Shown in pieces: positions 24,193-33,613 of a stretch of 64,000 nt of DNA. The stretch comes from Rhizomicrobium electricum (GTDB lineage Bacteria; Pseudomonadota; Alphaproteobacteria; Micropepsales; Micropepsaceae), in contig NZ_JAASQS010000001.1 of the NCBI RefSeq assembly GCF_011762045.1, positions 211,868 to 275,867 of the forward strand, read 5' to 3'. The position numbers were made by a program, and so were the translations under genes. Within the stretch, counting starts at the first letter, position 1. Each line of letters starts with the position of its first letter. A model generated the notes under the pieces. The model was not told the origin of the DNA. It ran no database searches and saw nothing but the letters and a program-made list of their open reading frames with translations.

Positions 24193-26037
24193 GAGCCATA
24201 ACGTGCGGCTGTTGTCGGACCAGCCCTGGCGATGCGCCTCGGCCAGCTTGCGAACCGTCGCCATGTCGAAATGCTCGGCCAGCGGCGTAGCCTTGCCCAG
24301 CTTGGCGGCGAACGCGTCGCCGAACGAGCCGCGGAACCAGCGCGCCAGCGGCACCGAAAAACCCTGCTTCTTGCGATAGAGCAGATCGTTGGGCACCAGC
24401 GGCTCCAGAGCCCGCTTCAAGACCACCTTGCCCTCGCCGCCCGACAGCTTGAGCGGCCGCGGCAGTCCCATCGCCCATTCGACGAAGGTGGGATCGAGCA
24501 TCGGCACGCGCACTTCCAGACTGTTCGCCATCGCGGTGCGATCGACCTTGGTGAGAATATCGCCGACCAGCCAGGTCTTGAGGTCGACATATTGCGCGGC
24601 ACTGACCGGGTCCTTCGACGGCGCCTTGGCCATATGCTCGGCAATCAGGTCGGCCGGACGATAGCCGGAGGTGGCACGCTTCAGATCGGGCGAAAACAGC
24701 GCGGCGCGCTGCTCGTCGGACAAGACCGCCACGTTATGGAAATAGCCTTCCGCCGCCGATACCGACAATTCCCGGAAGGTCTGGCGGGCACGCATGAACT
24801 GCGGCGCCCAATCGAGTTTCGGATAAAGCCGTCCGAGGGTTCCGAACACCGAGCGGCGCACGGGCGCAGGCAACAGACCGCGCAAGGACTCTTCGCGGCC
24901 GTGGAACAGATAACGGCGATAGCCCGCGAACAACTCGTCGCCGCCGTCGCCCGACAGCGCCACGGTGACATGGCGGCGCGCGAGTTTGGCCAGGCGATAG
25001 GTCGGCAGCGCCGAGGAATCGCCGAACGGCTCGTCGAACATGCCGGGCAAGGCTTCGACGGTTTCCATGTCGTCGGGCGAAACGACTTCGACGTGATGAC
25101 GGATGTCGTAGCGCGCGGCGACTTCCTCGGCGTAACGGCGCTCGTCGAACTTGGGATCGTCGAAACCAATAGTGAAGCAGGACAGCGCCTGCGGCACGGC
25201 TTGCGCCATCAGCGCGGTAATAGCGCTGGAATCGACGCCGCCGGAAAGAAACGCGCCCACCGGCACATCGGCGACAAGCTGGGACCGCACGGCGCCGGAC
25301 AGCCGGTCGCGCAAGATATCGGCGGCATGATCGAGGTCGCGCTCGCTCACATTGGCCGGATGCGGTTCCCAATAGGTGCGGATTCGCGGAGACTGGCCGC
25401 GCTGCAACAGCATGCACTGGCCGGCGCCGAGTTTTCGCACGCCGGCATAGATGGTACGCGGATCGGTGACATAACCGAACGCAAAAAAGTCCTCGACCGC
25501 GAGCGGATCGATGACGCGCGGCAGGGCCGGATCGGCCATCAGCGCCTTCAGTTCCGACGCGAACAGGAAGGTGCGGTCGGGCAGGATGGAATAATACAGC
25601 GGCTTCTCGCCGAGGCGGTCGCGCGCCAGAAACAAAGTCTGCTCGCTGCGGTCCCAGAGCGCGAAGGCGAACTGACCGTGGATCTGATCGACCACGTCGG
25701 GGCCCCACTCCACCCAGCCGCGCAGGATCACTTCGGTGTCGGAGCGGGTGCGGAAGGTATGGCCGCGCCGTTCGAGCACGCGCCTGAGATCGCGGTAGTT
25801 GAAGATTTCGCCGTTGAAGACGATGCCGATGCGGCCCGCTTCGGTGAACATCGGCTGCTCGCCGGTGGCGAGATCGATGATCGCGAGGCGCCGGTGCCCG
25901 AGCGCCAGACCGGGCTCGAAATGGAACCCTTCGCCGTCCGGACCGCGATGGGCGATGGCGTCGTTCATCGCCTTGGCCAAACGCCGATCCGGGGACCTCA
26001 GTCCCGCCATGTCAAACCAACCGCTGATGCCGCACAT
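24124..26037 (-). CDS. XrtA-associated asparagine synthetase-like amidotransferase
   Basis: 637 residues. MCGISGWFD supplies the N-terminal Cys2 of a glutamine amidotransferase; the PP-loop synthetase half has FLSGGVDSSAITALM, LSGDGGDELFAGYRRYL and LEVRVPMLD. Length and position match the exosortase A system-associated amidotransferase family (TIGR03108 type), thought to amidate a sugar acid or another exopolysaccharide precursor rather than make asparagine. GGAG lies upstream, and the xrtA stop is four bases before the start. Confidence 0.9.
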   Translation of the reverse strand: MCGISGWFDMAGLRSPDRRLAKAMNDAIAHRGPDGEGFHFEPGLALGHRRLAIIDLATGEQPMFTEAGRIGIVFNGEIFNYRDLRRVLERRGHTFRTRSDTEVILRGWVEWGPDVVDQIHGQFAFALWDRSEQTLFLARDRLGEKPLYYSILPDRTFLFASELKALMADPALPRVIDPLAVEDFFAFGYVTDPRTIYAGVRKLGAGQCMLLQRGQSPRIRTYWEPHPANVSERDLDHAADILRDRLSGAVRSQLVADVPVGAFLSGGVDSSAITALMAQAVPQALSCFTIGFDDPKFDERRYAEEVAARYDIRHHVEVVSPDDMETVEALPGMFDEPFGDSSALPTYRLAKLARRHVTVALSGDGGDELFAGYRRYLFHGREESLRGLLPAPVRRSVFGTLGRLYPKLDWAPQFMRARQTFRELSVSAAEGYFHNVAVLSDEQRAALFSPDLKRATSGYRPADLIAEHMAKAPSKDPVSAAQYVDLKTWLVGDILTKVDRTAMANSLEVRVPMLDPTFVEWAMGLPRPLKLSGGEGKVVLKRALEPLVPNDLLYRKKQGFSVPLARWFRGSFGDAFAAKLGKATPLAEHFDMATVRKLAEAHRQGWSDNSRTLWLLWMFNGFLERHGRSLRLPEPAA

Positions 26038-26040
26038 GCC

Positions 26041-27570
26041 CTACTCCATCCTGGCGAGGCGGTCCTTGACCGGCTGAAGCGCCGCCGCCGCTTCCCGCAA
26101 ACGCGCGCGGGCCGTTTCGGTTTCGCCGTCAACCGGCGTCGACAAGGCCAGCAGGGCCGCGCCGCGTCCGCCGGCGAACGCCGACTTCACGTGATCGAGC
26201 TTGACCGCAAGGCCGCTTTGGGTGAACGCACCGCCGCTGACATAGGTCCACCAGACAAGGCGCGTGAGGCCGGCCGATCCGATCTGCAATTCATGAAAGT
26301 TGACCGGCACCGCACCGACTTTTGCAGTGGCCTGCCTTTCGGCAATCGGATGCCAGACGTCTTCGTCCCAGAATTTGTTGGCGGACGAGATCAGATTGTG
26401 GCCCCCGCCGCCGTAATAGTCGACGAACACGTCCACGGCAGCGCCGTCTTCCGTTGCATTGGCACGGCGCATGGCGAATTCGAGCTTGGCATCGGGCGCC
26501 TGGAAGCCGGGGGCCCAATCGCGCGACACGGACTCCGTCGAGAAGCCCTGCACCTCCGGAACGACCGCGAACGCGCTCGCATCGACCGGCCTGCCGGTCG
26601 CGTGCCATGCGGCGAACGCCGGCACGGCGGAAACGGACAGCAGCGCCAGCAACACCGTCAGCGGCAACAGATGCGCGCGGATCGGTTGCGGCGCCGGTGC
26701 GACGGCCGGCTCGGACGGAAAATCGTCGGCAAATTTCGAACCGACGAACATCAGCACCGCCAGGATCGCGACCGAGAAGCCCCAGCCGTACACGAGATGA
26801 TCGGCGCCGACAGCAATCCGGTTATCGGAGAAGTGCGCCAGGAGAACAATGCCGAGCGCGCGAAAACCGTTGCCGATGATCGGCACGATCACGCATGCCA
26901 GCATGAACAGCGCGATCTTGTTCCATTTGCGATAGGTGAGATGCGCGAACAGCGCACCGACCGCGATGGTCGCGATCAGGAAGCGCAACCCGGCACACGC
27001 CTCGGCGACCTGGAAGCGGCCGTTGGCAAGCTCGACGATGTTGCCTTCCGTGAAGTGCAGGATACCGAGCACGGTCAGTCCCTGGTCGATGAACCACGTG
27101 GTGAAGTGCTGCAGCGGCCCAATGAGATATTCCCCCATCGGGACCAGGAAGAACAAGTATAGCGCCGGAAACAGGATGACGCGATAAATCTTGGGACCGA
27201 GCAATGCCAGCGCCAGCACTTGCACAAAGGCGATCAGCGCGAGCTGTTCGATCTCGTTGATCGAGGCGAGTGCTCCGACGAACGCTGCGGCCATCACCGG
27301 CAGCGCCAGCAACAGCGCGCGGGGACAGGCGACCGGAGTCAGGCGCGCCAGCGCGCGGCGCTTGCCCCAGATGAGATACGCCACCACCGGAATGATGAGG
27401 AAGCAATGCGAAAACGTCGGCGAAACCCACCACACCGTGACGGCCGCGGCGACCGTACGCGCGTACAGGAGGCCGAGCAGAACGATCAGCCCCGCCAGCG
27501 CGGCCAAATGGATGGTCCAGGTGGAAACGCTGAGCGCTTGCGGACGGCCGGCACGATCGAGGCTGCTCAT
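26041..27570 (-). CDS. xrtA: Exosortase A with fused EpsI domain
   Basis: 509 residues from ATG 27570 (ATGA overlap with the glycosyltransferase). The first 300 residues form about eight membrane helices with the exosortase triad: Cys192 in EACAGLRFLIA, Arg237 in NGFRALGIVLLAHFS, His258 in DHLVYGWGF. The last 200 residues form the periplasmic EpsI (DUF3485) domain (FWDEDVWHPIAERQA). Exosortases cleave PEP-CTERM tags at the inner membrane and help move the protein outward, with links to exopolysaccharide. The likely substrate in the window is the protein at 23611. Confidence 0.95.
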   Translation of the reverse strand: MSSLDRAGRPQALSVSTWTIHLAALAGLIVLLGLLYARTVAAAVTVWWVSPTFSHCFLIIPVVAYLIWGKRRALARLTPVACPRALLLALPVMAAAFVGALASINEIEQLALIAFVQVLALALLGPKIYRVILFPALYLFFLVPMGEYLIGPLQHFTTWFIDQGLTVLGILHFTEGNIVELANGRFQVAEACAGLRFLIATIAVGALFAHLTYRKWNKIALFMLACVIVPIIGNGFRALGIVLLAHFSDNRIAVGADHLVYGWGFSVAILAVLMFVGSKFADDFPSEPAVAPAPQPIRAHLLPLTVLLALLSVSAVPAFAAWHATGRPVDASAFAVVPEVQGFSTESVSRDWAPGFQAPDAKLEFAMRRANATEDGAAVDVFVDYYGGGGHNLISSANKFWDEDVWHPIAERQATAKVGAVPVNFHELQIGSAGLTRLVWWTYVSGGAFTQSGLAVKLDHVKSAFAGGRGAALLALSTPVDGETETARARLREAAAALQPVKDRLARME

Positions 27571-28814
27571 TCCGTTTCCCCCACCAGCGCTTCGCTCCAC
27601 ACCGCGGCTTTGCGCACGGCCGGAGGAACGCCGTCCAGAATGCGATCAAGAACGCCAAGCGTAATGTCCCAGCCGTATTCGCGTTCGACCAAAGCGCGGC
27701 CGTTGGCGGCAACGCGGTCGCGATCCGGACCGGTGGCGGCGGCGATCACGGCGTCGGCAAACGCCTGCGGATCATCGACCACCCAGAGATCGCGGCCGGG
27801 CACGACATCGAGACCGCGCGTCGCGGCAACGGTGGCGACGACGGGCCTTTGATGCGCCAGACCTTCCAGCACCTTGTTCTGCACGCCCCGCGCCAGACGC
27901 AGCGGCGCCACCACGGCAGCGGCGTGAGCGACATAAGGAGCAACCTCGGCCACTCTGCCGGTGACCGTCACGCCGTCGCGCGGCTTCTGCAACGCCGGCG
28001 CGGGCTTGGCGCCGACGATATAGAAGTGCGCCCGCGGCAGAACCTTGCGCACGCGCGGCAGAACCTCGTCCGCGAACCAGATCGCACCCTCGACGTTCGG
28101 CCAGTAATCCATGGTGCCGACCATCGCGAGCGGAATTTCATCGGCTGCATAAGGACTGGCTGAGGGCGGCGCCGGTGTCAGATCGACACCGTTGGCGACG
28201 CTGTGGATGCGTCCGTGTGCGTCCGGCGCCAGATCGGCAAACGTCCGCGCCTCGAACGGCGATACCAGCAGCGTGGCGCCGAACGCCGTCGCGGCGCGGC
28301 GCTCCAGATCGAGCAGCGTCTTCGCTTCGCGGGCATAGACCCACTTCATCGGCACGCCGGCAGTGCCTGCGTATTGCCGCCATTTGTCGGAATCGACGTC
28401 GACCATGTCGAGCACGACCTTGGCCGGATCGAAGTCGCGGCGCTTGAGCAGAAACGGCGCCATCGCCGAACTGAACAACACGACACGATCGATGGCGCGG
28501 CGCTTCAGAACCTCGCCAATCCAGCGGTCGAGCTTGGCCGAGGCGAAATAGGACGTGGTCAACGGCGTGCCGGCCAGAAGCGCCAGCGCCATGCGCGCCC
28601 GCGTGACAACACGGGACAGCGGCACCAGCAGCATCTCGCCCTTGACGTATTTGCGCAGGGCTTCGATATGGGCGAGATCGGCGGCATCGTCGACAAAGGC
28701 CGCCAGATGCACGGTGTGGCGGGCGGCGAGATGCTTCAGAATGTGAAAGGCGCGGATCTTTTCGCCCTTGTCCGGCGGATAGGGAATGCGGTGGCAGAGG
28801 AACAGGACGTTCAT
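27567..28814 (-). CDS. XrtA-associated sugar transferase (TIGR03087 type)
   Basis: 415 residues from ATG 28814. The start MNVLFLCHRIPYPPDKGEKIRAF is cut to its hallmark FLCHRIPYPPDKG, and FSSAMAPFL, VLDMVDVDSDKW and VSPFEA, then GTMDYWPNVEGAIWFADEVLP, are all typical of the PEP-CTERM/EpsH1-associated glycosyltransferase family, a GT4-like branch. It adds a sugar to the lipid-linked repeat unit in the cytosol. Overlaps of four bases on both sides show tight coupling with the deacetylase and xrtA. Confidence 0.9.
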   Translation of the reverse strand: MNVLFLCHRIPYPPDKGEKIRAFHILKHLAARHTVHLAAFVDDAADLAHIEALRKYVKGEMLLVPLSRVVTRARMALALLAGTPLTTSYFASAKLDRWIGEVLKRRAIDRVVLFSSAMAPFLLKRRDFDPAKVVLDMVDVDSDKWRQYAGTAGVPMKWVYAREAKTLLDLERRAATAFGATLLVSPFEARTFADLAPDAHGRIHSVANGVDLTPAPPSASPYAADEIPLAMVGTMDYWPNVEGAIWFADEVLPRVRKVLPRAHFYIVGAKPAPALQKPRDGVTVTGRVAEVAPYVAHAAAVVAPLRLARGVQNKVLEGLAHQRPVVATVAATRGLDVVPGRDLWVVDDPQAFADAVIAAATGPDRDRVAANGRALVEREYGWDITLGVLDRILDGVPPAVRKAAVWSEALVGETE

Positions 28815-29725
28815 GGGCCACCCAGGAAGATTTCGTCCATCCGTCCCCAGCGAAAATCCTTCAAGAGGCGGACGAGCTTTCCCTCCATGGCGCCGAGATT
28901 GACGTAATGGCGCATGCGGGACTTGAGCGCGGCGCCCGCAATCTGTGGCTGGCCGGGATCGACTTCCCAGGGATGGAAATAGAACACGAGCGGCTGGCGG
29001 TCGCGGCGCTTGACGGTATCCAGCGCGAGATGGCTGACGCCGTACGGCAGCAGGCGAAAGTAACCGCCGCCGCCACAAGGCCAATTGCGGTTCATCCAGC
29101 GGACCGAACTGACCGGAATCTCAAGAAAGCTGCCGCCCAGCGGATGAAACGCGAACCGCGGCGCTTCGGGGATGCCATACGTGTCGTGCGCGATCGGATA
29201 GAGGCTGGAGGAATAGCAGTACCCGGCCCGCGCGAGGGTCTCGTGCGCCCACAGACTGGTGCGTGTGAGCGAAAAACTCGGCGCGCGATAGCCCTTCACC
29301 GCCACCCCGGCAATATCCTCGAGCACATACTTGGCGTGCAGCACGTCGCCATAGAACGCCTCGGGCGATTGACGATCGATGCGGCGGTGCTCGGAGCCGT
29401 GCGAGGCCAGTTCGTGACCGGCCTTGACGATGTCGTGTACCAGCCGCGGATAGCGTTCGGCGATCCAGGCGAGCGTGAAGAAGGTGCCGCGCGCCCCCGC
29501 TGCCGCGAACAGGTCGAGAATGCGGTGCACGTTGGCTTCGATGCGGCATTCGCGCGAGGACCACGACGCCGGGTCGATCACACGGGAAAACGCTTCGACC
29601 TGGAAATAGTCTTCGACGTCGACCGTGAGCGCGTTCAGCGACGACACCGCTTTCTCTGCGGGCGAGGCCTGCCACGCCGCGATGACGGTAGCGGGATCGG
29701 GGCGTTCGAGGAGGCCGGCATCCAT
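28811..29725 (-). CDS. XrtA-associated polysaccharide deacetylase
   Basis: 304 residues, NodB-fold deacetylase. TVDVEDYFQVEAF carries the metal/catalytic Asp pair, HELASHGSEHRRI the two metal-binding histidines, and GYRAPSFSLT and FYFHPWEVD the later motifs. The layout is that of the PEP-CTERM-associated deacetylase (TIGR03006 type), expected to remove N- or O-acetyl groups from the exopolysaccharide. No signal peptide is seen, so it may act on cytosolic or lipid-linked intermediates. A predicted N-terminal tail of 30 residues precedes the domain; a later start is possible. Confidence 0.9.
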   Translation of the reverse strand: MDAGLLERPDPATVIAAWQASPAEKAVSSLNALTVDVEDYFQVEAFSRVIDPASWSSRECRIEANVHRILDLFAAAGARGTFFTLAWIAERYPRLVHDIVKAGHELASHGSEHRRIDRQSPEAFYGDVLHAKYVLEDIAGVAVKGYRAPSFSLTRTSLWAHETLARAGYCYSSSLYPIAHDTYGIPEAPRFAFHPLGGSFLEIPVSSVRWMNRNWPCGGGGYFRLLPYGVSHLALDTVKRRDRQPLVFYFHPWEVDPGQPQIAGAALKSRMRHYVNLGAMEGKLVRLLKDFRWGRMDEIFLGGP

Positions 29726-29729
29726 GCGT

Positions 29730-30728
29730 CTACCCGCGAACCGGGCGCACGGGATCGATCATGTCGGCGAGCCCCACCGCCAACCGGCGCAGCGACTGCT
29801 CCTGATGATTGACGCGGGTTTCGAGCGTATCGACGCGAGCCGCCAACTGCTGCTTGTCCATGCGCGTGAGATAAGTTTCGTCCATGTTGTTGGCGACGGG
29901 CGTGAGCGAGCGGCCGCAGTATTCCTCGCGCAGATCCGCCGCGACGCGCTCGACATCGGCTGCGGAGAAAGCGTGCATATTGTCGAGGAAACCGAGCAGC
30001 AGCAGGCGCGAACACAGCGTATTGATCTGGCGCGGCACGCCGCCGGTCGCGGTATAGACCGCTTCCACCGCACCGTCGTCGAACTGCGGATCGCCGGTCC
30101 AGCCCGCGTGCTTCAGCCGGTGCGCCAGATAGAGCGCGACTTCGTCATGGCTCATCGGACCCAGATGATAGGATGCGATGATGCGCTGGCGAAGCTGCTC
30201 CAGGTTCGGATGCGACAGCGTCTCGCGGAACTGCGGCTGCCCGACCAGGAAGATCTGGCACGGTGCCGAGGTGCCGACCTGGAAATTCGACAGCATGCGC
30301 AACTCTTCCAGCGCGCTGGCGGACAGGTTCTGTGCCTCGTCGACGATGAGCAGCGCCTTGCGCCCCGCGCGTTCGAGGGATTCGAAATAGTCCTGCAAGC
30401 AAAGCAGCACGGCGTCCTTCTTCTCGGGCACGTCGCGCATCTTGAACGCGGAGCACACCATGCGCAGAAGTTCGGCGCCGGACAGCAGCGTCGTCACGAC
30501 ATGCGCAGCGACGACCTGCTCGCGATCGACGGTGGCGCAAAGGCGCTGCACAATGGTGGTCTTGCCGGCACCGACCTCGCCGGTGATGACGATGAAGCCC
30601 TCACCGCGCGACAGTCCGTACAACAGATGTGCCATCGCCTGCTCGTGGACCTGGCTTTCGTAATAAAAGCGATGGTCCGGCGTGAGCAGGAAGGGTTCGA
30701 CTTTGAGTCCGTAGAACTCGGTGTACAT
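29730..30728 (-). CDS. XrtA-associated AAA ATPase (ExeA-like)
   Basis: 332 residues from ATG 30728 (MYTEFYGLKVEPFLLTPDH). Walker A GEVGAGKTT, Walker B ALLIVDEAQNL, sensor and arginine elements (LSNFQVGTSAPCQIFLVGQP, GGVPRQINTLCSRLLL) follow the ExeA/TniB-like pattern of the PEP-CTERM-associated ATPase (TIGR03015 type). The C-terminal 60 residues are coiled-coil-like (LAARVDTLETRVNHQEQ). It probably energises or controls assembly of the export apparatus. It starts five bases after the tyrosine kinase stop. Confidence 0.9.
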   Translation of the reverse strand: MYTEFYGLKVEPFLLTPDHRFYYESQVHEQAMAHLLYGLSRGEGFIVITGEVGAGKTTIVQRLCATVDREQVVAAHVVTTLLSGAELLRMVCSAFKMRDVPEKKDAVLLCLQDYFESLERAGRKALLIVDEAQNLSASALEELRMLSNFQVGTSAPCQIFLVGQPQFRETLSHPNLEQLRQRIIASYHLGPMSHDEVALYLAHRLKHAGWTGDPQFDDGAVEAVYTATGGVPRQINTLCSRLLLLGFLDNMHAFSAADVERVAADLREEYCGRSLTPVANNMDETYLTRMDKQQLAARVDTLETRVNHQEQSLRRLAVGLADMIDPVRPVRG

Positions 30729-30733
30729 CGTTT

Positions 30734-31693
30734 TCAGCCGGTCTTCTCGCCGTAACTGTAGTAGTAGGAATAAGGCGTCGACCGCTGCCATTCGGGCGCC
30801 TTGTTGAAGATGAGACTGATCGACGGGCACGCCACCACGCCGGCCAGAGCCTCCTCGACCTGATGGCGGGCCGACTGCCCCGCCGCCACCACCATCAACA
30901 GATGATGGACATGCATAGCGAGTGCGGAGGGTTCGGCAGTGGCCAGAACCGGCGGCGCGTCGATCACGACCACGCATTCGCGGAAACGCCGGGACAGCGC
31001 CGAACACACCTCGGCCATGCGCTGGCTGGCGAGAAGTTCGGGCGAGGAATCGTCGCGCCGGCCGGAAAACAGGATGTGCAGATTGGGAATGTCGGCGCAG
31101 CGGGTCAGCACTTCGTCGATGTTCTGGCGGCGGCCGGTGAGAAGATCGAGAAGACCTTCGGTCGGCGCGCCTTCGAAGTATTGCGCAACCGAAGCACGCA
31201 CCACGTCGCCGTCGACCAGGATGACGTCGAGATTGCGCTCGGCCGCGAGGCAGATGGCGAGGTTTATCGCCGTATAGGTTTTGCCCTCGCCCGCCAGCGC
31301 GGAGGTGATCATCACGATGTTCTTGGTCGTCGCCCGCGTCTCGGGATCGCGCGTCAGCGGCAACAGCTTGCGTTTGATCGAACGGAACTCGTTGTAGGTC
31401 ACCGAGGCGCGATTGTCGGGCGTCACCATGCGGCCTTCGCGCAGCCGGCCCATGTTGAGAGCGACAGTGTTCGGCCCATGAGGTGTTGCAGCCGGAGTGA
31501 CGGACGCGCCGTTGGCCGGCTTATATTCCGGCGCCCGCACGGGTTCGGCCGGAGCAGGCGCCTTGGCGACCGGGGCCTCGAGCACGGGCTCGGCGACAGG
31601 TTCGCGACGGGGCGGCGCAAAGGCTTCCGCAGTGGGCGCCTTGGCCATCGCGCGCTGAATCAAATTGAGGCGCGGTGGAGTCGGTTCGTTCAT
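30734..31693 (-). CDS. XrtA-associated tyrosine autokinase (BY-kinase)
   Basis: 319 residues. A Pro/Ala/Glu-rich first 90 residues precede the CpsD/CapB-like kinase domain: Walker A SALAGEGKTYTAINLA, Walker A' VILVDGDVVRA, Walker B VVVIDAPPVLA. The C-terminus holds a tyrosine cluster, PYSYYYSYGEKTG, the expected autophosphorylation site. With the chain-length protein (overlap ATGA) it forms the split Wzc-type pair that times polymer growth and export. Confidence 0.92.
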   Translation of the reverse strand: MNEPTPPRLNLIQRAMAKAPTAEAFAPPRREPVAEPVLEAPVAKAPAPAEPVRAPEYKPANGASVTPAATPHGPNTVALNMGRLREGRMVTPDNRASVTYNEFRSIKRKLLPLTRDPETRATTKNIVMITSALAGEGKTYTAINLAICLAAERNLDVILVDGDVVRASVAQYFEGAPTEGLLDLLTGRRQNIDEVLTRCADIPNLHILFSGRRDDSSPELLASQRMAEVCSALSRRFRECVVVIDAPPVLATAEPSALAMHVHHLLMVVAAGQSARHQVEEALAGVVACPSISLIFNKAPEWQRSTPYSYYYSYGEKTG

Positions 31694-33234
31694 ATCAGGC
31701 TCCCGCCCGTAACGGTGGTATGGAAGAAGACAAGGACGACCATATAGCCGGCCACCAATGCTCCCGCCCCGGCGGCGAAGAACGAAGCGGACCTCCGCAT
31801 ACGGACCATGTCGGCTGCGGTACGCGCGATGGTGACGGCGCCGAGCACCGGCAGCGCAAAGGCCTGACCGAGCTGCTCCATGGTGAGGAAGCGCCCCGAC
31901 ACCGCGCCCAGCGCGATCGCCGCCGCGCCGCCTGCTCCCATCCCGGCAAACAGCACCAGGAGATTGAGCACGATGCGGTTCGGCGAGGCCGGGCGGTTCG
32001 CCACGCTCGGCGGCTCGACAACGCGGAAGACCATGTTCGACTGCTGGTCGCCGGCAGCCTGAGAGATATTGGCCGACTCGCGGCGTTCCACCAGCGCTTC
32101 GAAGTTCTTCTTCAGCGCCTGATAATCGCGGTCGAGATTGGCGTACTGCTGGCGTATCGCCAGCGACGAACCGACGTTCTTGCCGGCATCGTCGAGCCGC
32201 TTCTGCGCCGCCGCCAGCCGGTCGCGTGCCACCGCCAGATTGACCTCTTCGTCCGCCAGCTTGGTCCGCAGCATCAGATGCGTGGGATTGGCGACGGATT
32301 GCAGGCTGGGATCTTCGCTGGGAGAGGTTTTCTCGTTGATCTGCTTCTTGAGCCGCTCGACCAACTGCTTCTGCGCGACGACATCGGGATAGTCCTCGGT
32401 GTAGGTCGCCCGCAGTTCGTCGAGTTTGGCGCGCGCCTGCCCCAGCGCCTGGCGCTTGTTGTCAACGGTGCCGGCACCACCGACCTGGATCGGCGCGGGC
32501 CCGTTGATGTCGAGCGTCGCCGGTGTCGAACCAAGCTGGGCGCGCAGAGAATTGCGACGGGCGGTAACCTCGTCCACCGTCTGCTGCGCCTTGACGATAT
32601 CGCCCTTGGCTTCGTCGATATCGTTGCCGCCGAAGAAGACGTCGAGATGGGCGGCGCGGAAATCGGCCTTGCGCTTGTCGGCGTCCTGGATCTTCTTCTC
32701 GTACACCGCGATCTGCTGGTCGAGGAACGAACGCGCGTCGTCGGATTCGCGGCGCTGGTCGCCGACGTTGGAGTCGACCATCACCGACAGCAGGGTCTGC
32801 GCCACCGATTGGGCGTAAGCCGGATCGGGGTCGGTGAAGCCGATCTGATAAAGGTTCTTGGTGCCGAGCGCCTTGAGCTTGACGTTGCTGGTGAGCTCCG
32901 CCACCGCATCCTGCATCTTGGCCGCGCCCCAGCTTGCCGACTTCGGATTGGTGGCACGCACCACCCGCTCCATGTTGGGCGCGGTGAGCAGGGTACGCAG
33001 CATGACGTCGATTTCCTGCTGCGTGTCGGTCGACACCACGATGCCGCGCAAGAGAGGCCGCATCAGCGTATCGGTGTCGATGTAGACCTTGGCGGATGAT
33101 TGATACGCATCGGGGATCAGCGCGACGACCACCCAGCCGACGAGGCAGAGCACCCACGCAATACCCAATCCGATCCAACGAAACTGCCAACCGCCCCCCA
33201 GGAGGCCGAGCAGCTGAAGCTTCCAGCTCTGCAT
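31690..33234 (-). CDS. XrtA-associated polysaccharide chain-length determinant (Wzz-like)
   Basis: 514 residues. A membrane helix near the start (WIGLGIAWVLCLVGWVVVALI), a long periplasmic coiled-coil region (residues about 150-400; repeated Ala/Lys/Asp/Gln heptads), and a second pair of helices near the C-terminus (LNLLVLFAGMGAGGAAAIALG; SASFFAAGAGALVAGYMVVLVF) fit the Wzz/GNVR family, PEP-CTERM branch (TIGR03007 type). AAGGA stands five bases before ATG. It is the first gene of a seven-gene operon reaching to 24124 with overlaps or gaps of at most five bases. Confidence 0.92.
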   Translation of the reverse strand: MQSWKLQLLGLLGGGWQFRWIGLGIAWVLCLVGWVVVALIPDAYQSSAKVYIDTDTLMRPLLRGIVVSTDTQQEIDVMLRTLLTAPNMERVVRATNPKSASWGAAKMQDAVAELTSNVKLKALGTKNLYQIGFTDPDPAYAQSVAQTLLSVMVDSNVGDQRRESDDARSFLDQQIAVYEKKIQDADKRKADFRAAHLDVFFGGNDIDEAKGDIVKAQQTVDEVTARRNSLRAQLGSTPATLDINGPAPIQVGGAGTVDNKRQALGQARAKLDELRATYTEDYPDVVAQKQLVERLKKQINEKTSPSEDPSLQSVANPTHLMLRTKLADEEVNLAVARDRLAAAQKRLDDAGKNVGSSLAIRQQYANLDRDYQALKKNFEALVERRESANISQAAGDQQSNMVFRVVEPPSVANRPASPNRIVLNLLVLFAGMGAGGAAAIALGAVSGRFLTMEQLGQAFALPVLGAVTIARTAADMVRMRRSASFFAAGAGALVAGYMVVLVFFHTTVTGGSLI

Positions 33235-33613
33235 TTCGTTCCTTGTGTTCCGTGTGCCGCAGTCCGCCCCGCCAGCCCGAAAGGGTCCACCAATTCTGTG
33301 GCAAAGCGCGAGTGATCCTTATACTAGTTACAGATAACCCTCAAGGCGCGGCACCCCTCGCGTCGCCGCGGAAGAGATGCAAATGCGTTCGCGTATCATA
33401 CGGAAAACACCGGAGTTTCACCGGCTACCGTATCGTCATGCACATAACTGCAAAGCTTCGAACCCCAACTTTGTCTTTCGCTCTGTTACGAAATTGACAC
33501 TGGCTGTCGATGGTTATGGGCCGCATGCAGACGGACCCGCCGGCAACGCAAACAGCTTCCGCTGCCGTCACAGACACGTTTCTAAATCGCGCGACTGACG
33601 CGCTGGGAGAACC
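33235..33613. promoter_or_regulatory. Divergent intergenic control region (chain-length operon / flippase)
   Basis: 379 bp without a gene between two divergent start codons. It contains a nested symmetric element at 33398-33433: ATACGG and CCGTAT at the ends, and two direct CACCGG copies 11 bp apart inside, a plausible operator. A TTGACA at 33495-33500 could be a -35 box toward the flippase, but a matching -10 is not convincing. I found no acceptable -24/-12 (sigma-54) site. Confidence 0.45.

Noticed and set aside
24232-27162. Long plus-strand frame opposite the amidotransferase and xrtA
   Set aside because: Same kind of antisense shadow; it crosses two genes with clear catalytic motifs.
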